In this document: positions 13,416 to 15,337 of the stretch, piece by piece | Layout of the letters: every line of letters starts with the position of its first letter | How positions within the stretch are numbered: the first letter of the stretch is position 1 | From: Lachnospiraceae bacterium | Lineage (GTDB): Bacteria; Bacillota; Clostridia; Lachnospirales; Lachnospiraceae | Direction: 5' to 3' | NCBI GenBank assembly: GCA_009774395.1 | Contig: VSNQ01000111.1 | Location: 1 to 15,337, forward strand | Length of the DNA stretch: 15,337 nucleotides | Position numbers and translations under genes: made by a program | The notes under the pieces: generated by a model | The model's database searches: none | What the model was told of the DNA's origin: nothing | Seen by the model: only the letters and a program-made list of their open reading frames with translations

Positions 13416-14603
13416 ATGGCTAAAGCTAAATTCGACAGAACCAAGACCCATTGTAATATTGGTACCATCGGTCACGTTGATCATGGTAAAACAACTTTGA
13501 CAGCAGCAATTACAAAGGTATTGGCTGAGCGCGTTGCAGGAAATGAGGCAACAGACTTCGAGAACATTGACAAAGCTCCAGAAGAAAGAGAAAGAGGTAT
13601 CACAATCTCTACAGCTCACGTTGAGTATTCAACAGAGAACAGACACTATGCACACGTTGACTGTCCGGGCCATGCTGACTATGTAAAGAATATGATTACA
13701 GGTGCAGCACAGATGGACGGTGCTATCTTAGTAGTTGCAGCAACAGATGGTGTTATGGCGCAGACAAAGGAGCATATCCTTCTTTCTCGTCAGGTAGGTG
13801 TACCTTATATTGTTGTATTTTTGAATAAGTGCGATATGGTAGATGATCCTGAGTTAATCGAGTTAGTTGAAATGGAAGTAACAGAGCAGCTTGAGGAGTA
13901 TGGTTTTAATGACTGCCCAATTATCAAGGGTTCTGCATTAAGAGCACTTGAAGATCCTAAGAGCGAGTGGGGCGACAAGATTATGGAATTAATGGATACA
14001 GTTGATTCTTATATTCCTGATCCTGAGAGAGCAACAGATAAGCCGTTCCTTATGCCTATTGAGGATATTTTCACAATTACTGGACGTGGTACAGTTGCAA
14101 CTGGTAGAGTTGAGCGTGGCGTTCTCCACATCAATGAGGAAGTTGAAATCGTTGGTATCAGCGAGGAAACAAAGAAGACGGTTGTTACAGGTATTGAGAT
14201 GTTCCGTAAACTTCTTGATGAGGCTCAGGCTGGTGACAACATTGGTGCATTACTTCGTGGTATTCAGAGAACTGAAATTCAAAGAGGACAGGTTCTTGCA
14301 AAACCAGGTACTGTTAAATGCCATAAGAAGTTTACCGCACAGGTTTACGTATTGACAAAGGACGAGGGTGGACGTCATACACCGTTCTTCAATAACTATA
14401 GACCGCAGTTCTATTTTAGAACAACGGATGTAACAGGTGTTTGCGAATTACCTGCTGGTACAGATATGTGTATGCCTGGCGATAATGTAGAGATGACAAT
14501 CGAGTTGATTCATCCAATCGCTATGGAGCAGGGACTTACATTCGCTATCCGTGAGGGTGGACGTACAGTGGGTTCTGGTCGTGTGGCTACTATCATCGAG
14601 TAA
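13416..14603 (+). CDS. tuf: Elongation factor Tu
   Basis: EF-Tu delivers aminoacyl-tRNA to the ribosome as a GTP complex. The ATG follows AAGGAGGA at 13400-13407. The 395 residues are full length for the family. G1 is GHVDHGKTT (19-27), the switch I segment is RGITIST (60-66), G3 is DCPGH (82-86), and G4 is NKCD (137-140), with GSALRALE in the G5 region. Domains II and III follow, including GRGTVATGRVERG and the conserved C terminus GGRTVGSGRVATIIE. The kirromycin- and pulvomycin-contacting regions look ordinary. It ends the forward gene cluster and is followed by a strong terminator at 14626-14658. In Bacillus the S10 operon comes next; here an opposite-strand regulator does. Confidence 0.99.
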   Translation: MAKAKFDRTKTHCNIGTIGHVDHGKTTLTAAITKVLAERVAGNEATDFENIDKAPEERERGITISTAHVEYSTENRHYAHVDCPGHADYVKNMITGAAQMDGAILVVAATDGVMAQTKEHILLSRQVGVPYIVVFLNKCDMVDDPELIELVEMEVTEQLEEYGFNDCPIIKGSALRALEDPKSEWGDKIMELMDTVDSYIPDPERATDKPFLMPIEDIFTITGRGTVATGRVERGVLHINEEVEIVGISEETKKTVVTGIEMFRKLLDEAQAGDNIGALLRGIQRTEIQRGQVLAKPGTVKCHKKFTAQVYVLTKDEGGRHTPFFNNYRPQFYFRTTDVTGVCELPAGTDMCMPGDNVEMTIELIHPIAMEQGLTFAIREGGRTVGSGRVATIIE

Positions 14604-14625
14604 TTACAATTTATTCAGTAAAATC

Positions 14626-14658
14626 AAGGCTTTCGGAGATTTCTCCGAAAGCCTTTTT
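14626..14658 (+). terminator. Intrinsic terminator after tuf
   Basis: AAGGCTTTCGGAG (14626-14638), loop ATTT, CTCCGAAAGCCTT (14643-14655), then T to 14658: a perfect 13-bp stem. On the minus strand the same stem is followed by GATTTT, so it may also stop transcription coming from the regulator gene. Confidence 0.95.
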
Positions 14659-14687
14659 ACGTGATGAAACAGCTAAAAATTCTCTTG

Positions 14688-14707
14688 TGGTTCTAATATG
14701 GTTCTAA
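14688..14707. repeat. Tandem TGGTTCTAA direct repeat
   Basis: TGGTTCTAA occurs at 14688-14696 and again at 14699-14707, an 11-bp period of about one helical turn, between the tuf terminator and the end of the XRE gene. It may be a binding site or an old recombination scar; nothing in the window decides this. Confidence 0.4.
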
Positions 14708-14744
14708 AAGATTTGCTCATCAGGAAAATATATGAAAATATTTA

Positions 14745-15245
14745 CTAATAGTTCTCTACCGGAATGTTAAATGAGTTCATCAGACTGTCTATCCATATGT
14801 TGTATTCGTCACTGTCAATTTTTTCAGTCTCCAGTTCCTTGTTCAATTCATTCCAGCGAGATACAAGAGATGCAATCTGTGGACTTTCTATGTTGATAGA
14901 TGCCACTAAACGTCTTGTAGCCGTATTGACGGAGGTGGAACATTCTACAGGAATACCTGCTCTTATTAATTCCATGATTACCTTTAAAATATCTGAATAT
15001 GTGTTAATGCTCAACTCTTCGTTGGGTTTAATCGTATATCCAAAAAATAATTCCTCTTTAATACCAATAATAGAACAGAATTTTTGTATTACTTCCATAG
15101 GCGGTTCACTATAACCGTTTTCGTAATTAGAATAAGTCGGAACAGACAGTTCCAATTTCGCAGCCATTTCTTTTTGGGACATATCAGCCCCTATACGGAA
15201 TGACTTTAAACGCTTGTCTACATGTAAATAATGCGCTATTCGCAT
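14745..15245 (-). CDS. XRE-family helix-turn-helix transcriptional regulator
   Basis: A 166-residue DNA-binding protein. The N-terminal part (about 10-62) is a Cro/C1-type helix-turn-helix: LKSFRIGADMSQKEMAAKL with S23-Q24 at the start of the first helix of the motif, then LSVPTYSNYENGYSEPP for the recognition region. The remaining hundred residues are predicted mostly helical, hydrophilic and acidic, with no recognisable enzymatic or ligand-binding domain. They contain few aromatic residues apart from a C-terminal NIWIDSLMNSF stretch. The start is ATG with AGGTGAG just upstream (RBS complement near 15250-15256). It points toward tuf, convergently, and has its own extended -10 promoter with AT repeats around it, suggesting autoregulation. 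Its target is unknown; it could be a chromosomal regulator or a remnant of a mobile element. Confidence 0.88.
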   Translation of the reverse strand: MRIAHYLHVDKRLKSFRIGADMSQKEMAAKLELSVPTYSNYENGYSEPPMEVIQKFCSIIGIKEELFFGYTIKPNEELSINTYSDILKVIMELIRAGIPVECSTSVNTATRRLVASINIESPQIASLVSRWNELNKELETEKIDSDEYNIWIDSLMNSFNIPVENY

Positions 15246-15263
15246 ATTCTCACCTCACATTGG

Positions 15264-15322
15264 ATTTTTAATTATTATACCACAATTTTAATGAAAATAA
15301 ATAGAAATATTCAAATTTTAAT
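15264..15322. promoter_or_regulatory. Three helically phased AATTTTAAT repeats around the XRE promoter
   Basis: ATTTTTAAT (15264-15272), AATTTTAAT (15284-15292) and AATTTTAAT (15314-15322) are direct repeats spaced 20 and 30 bp apart, about two and three turns of DNA. Two of them flank the -10 box closely and the third is upstream of the -35. This is a plausible autoregulatory operator, but the surrounding DNA is so AT-rich that chance is a real alternative. Confidence 0.35.
15274..15301 (-). promoter_or_regulatory. Extended -10 promoter of the XRE gene
   Basis: On the minus strand, TGG TATAAT (complement 15274-15282) is a perfect extended -10. The best -35, TTTATT at complement 15296-15301 with a 16-bp spacer, is poor, as is common with extended -10 promoters. 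The predicted leader is only about 20 bases. Confidence 0.75.
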
Positions 15323-15337
15323 ATTTTTGCTTGCCAT

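Noticed and set aside
1031..14603. Other overlapping reading frames of 60-130 codons within rpoB, rpoC, fusA, rpsL and tuf
   Set aside because: All are shadows of strongly coding sequence in the main frame, without ribosome binding sites or family-like protein sequence.
15320..15337. Start of another gene at the right edge on the minus strand (ATGGCAAGC)
   Set aside because: The frame meets a stop after eight codons and has no ribosome binding site visible.

Overview
This window is a core ribosomal and transcription locus of a low-GC Gram-positive bacterium. It most likely comes from a clostridium of the Lachnospiraceae type. The evidence is AT-rich spacers, strong AGGAGG ribosome binding sites, near-consensus sigma-A promoters, an S12 with a roughly 13-residue insertion relative to E. 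coli, and long acidic C-terminal tails on both RpoB and RpoC. The family-level placement is inference from protein character and gene order; no search was run.

Layout, left to right. rplL (L7/L12) is followed by a 609-bp gap. That gap holds an imperfect palindromic element (468-582), a structured stretch ending in a clear intrinsic terminator (698-727), and half of a dispersed repeat (776-859). It also holds the extended -10 sigma-A promoter (910-938) that starts rpoB. rpoB and rpoC follow with an 81-bp spacer containing a 9-bp hairpin. After rpoC comes a very strong long hairpin/terminator (8937-9008). A gene-free 1.18-kb gap then holds two back-to-back palindromic elements of almost identical length (155 and 154 bp), AT-rich sequence with several hairpins, and a perfect consensus promoter (TTGACA, 17 bp, TATAAT) for rpsL. 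rpsL, rpsG and fusA follow, then tuf with its own promoter and a strong terminator. Last, on the opposite strand, is a small XRE-type regulator with its own extended -10 promoter.

The genes form three transcription units in one direction: the end of the rplJL-type unit, rpoBC, and the str operon (rpsL-rpsG-fusA-tuf, with tuf boosted internally). Together they supply the ribosomal stalk, the catalytic subunits of RNA polymerase, decoding and head proteins of the small subunit, and the two main elongation GTPases. All eight protein genes look intact, with their key catalytic motifs present.

The unusual content is between the genes. There is a family of miniature, MITE-like palindromic elements with shared ends, a shared centre, a shared length and apparent 3-bp target duplications. 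A truncated relative upstream of rpoB carries an outward -35 box completed by a TATAAT in flanking DNA. The L7Ae-like gene that sits between rpoC and rpsL in Bacillus is absent. No clear defence system, CRISPR array or novel multi-gene system is visible.
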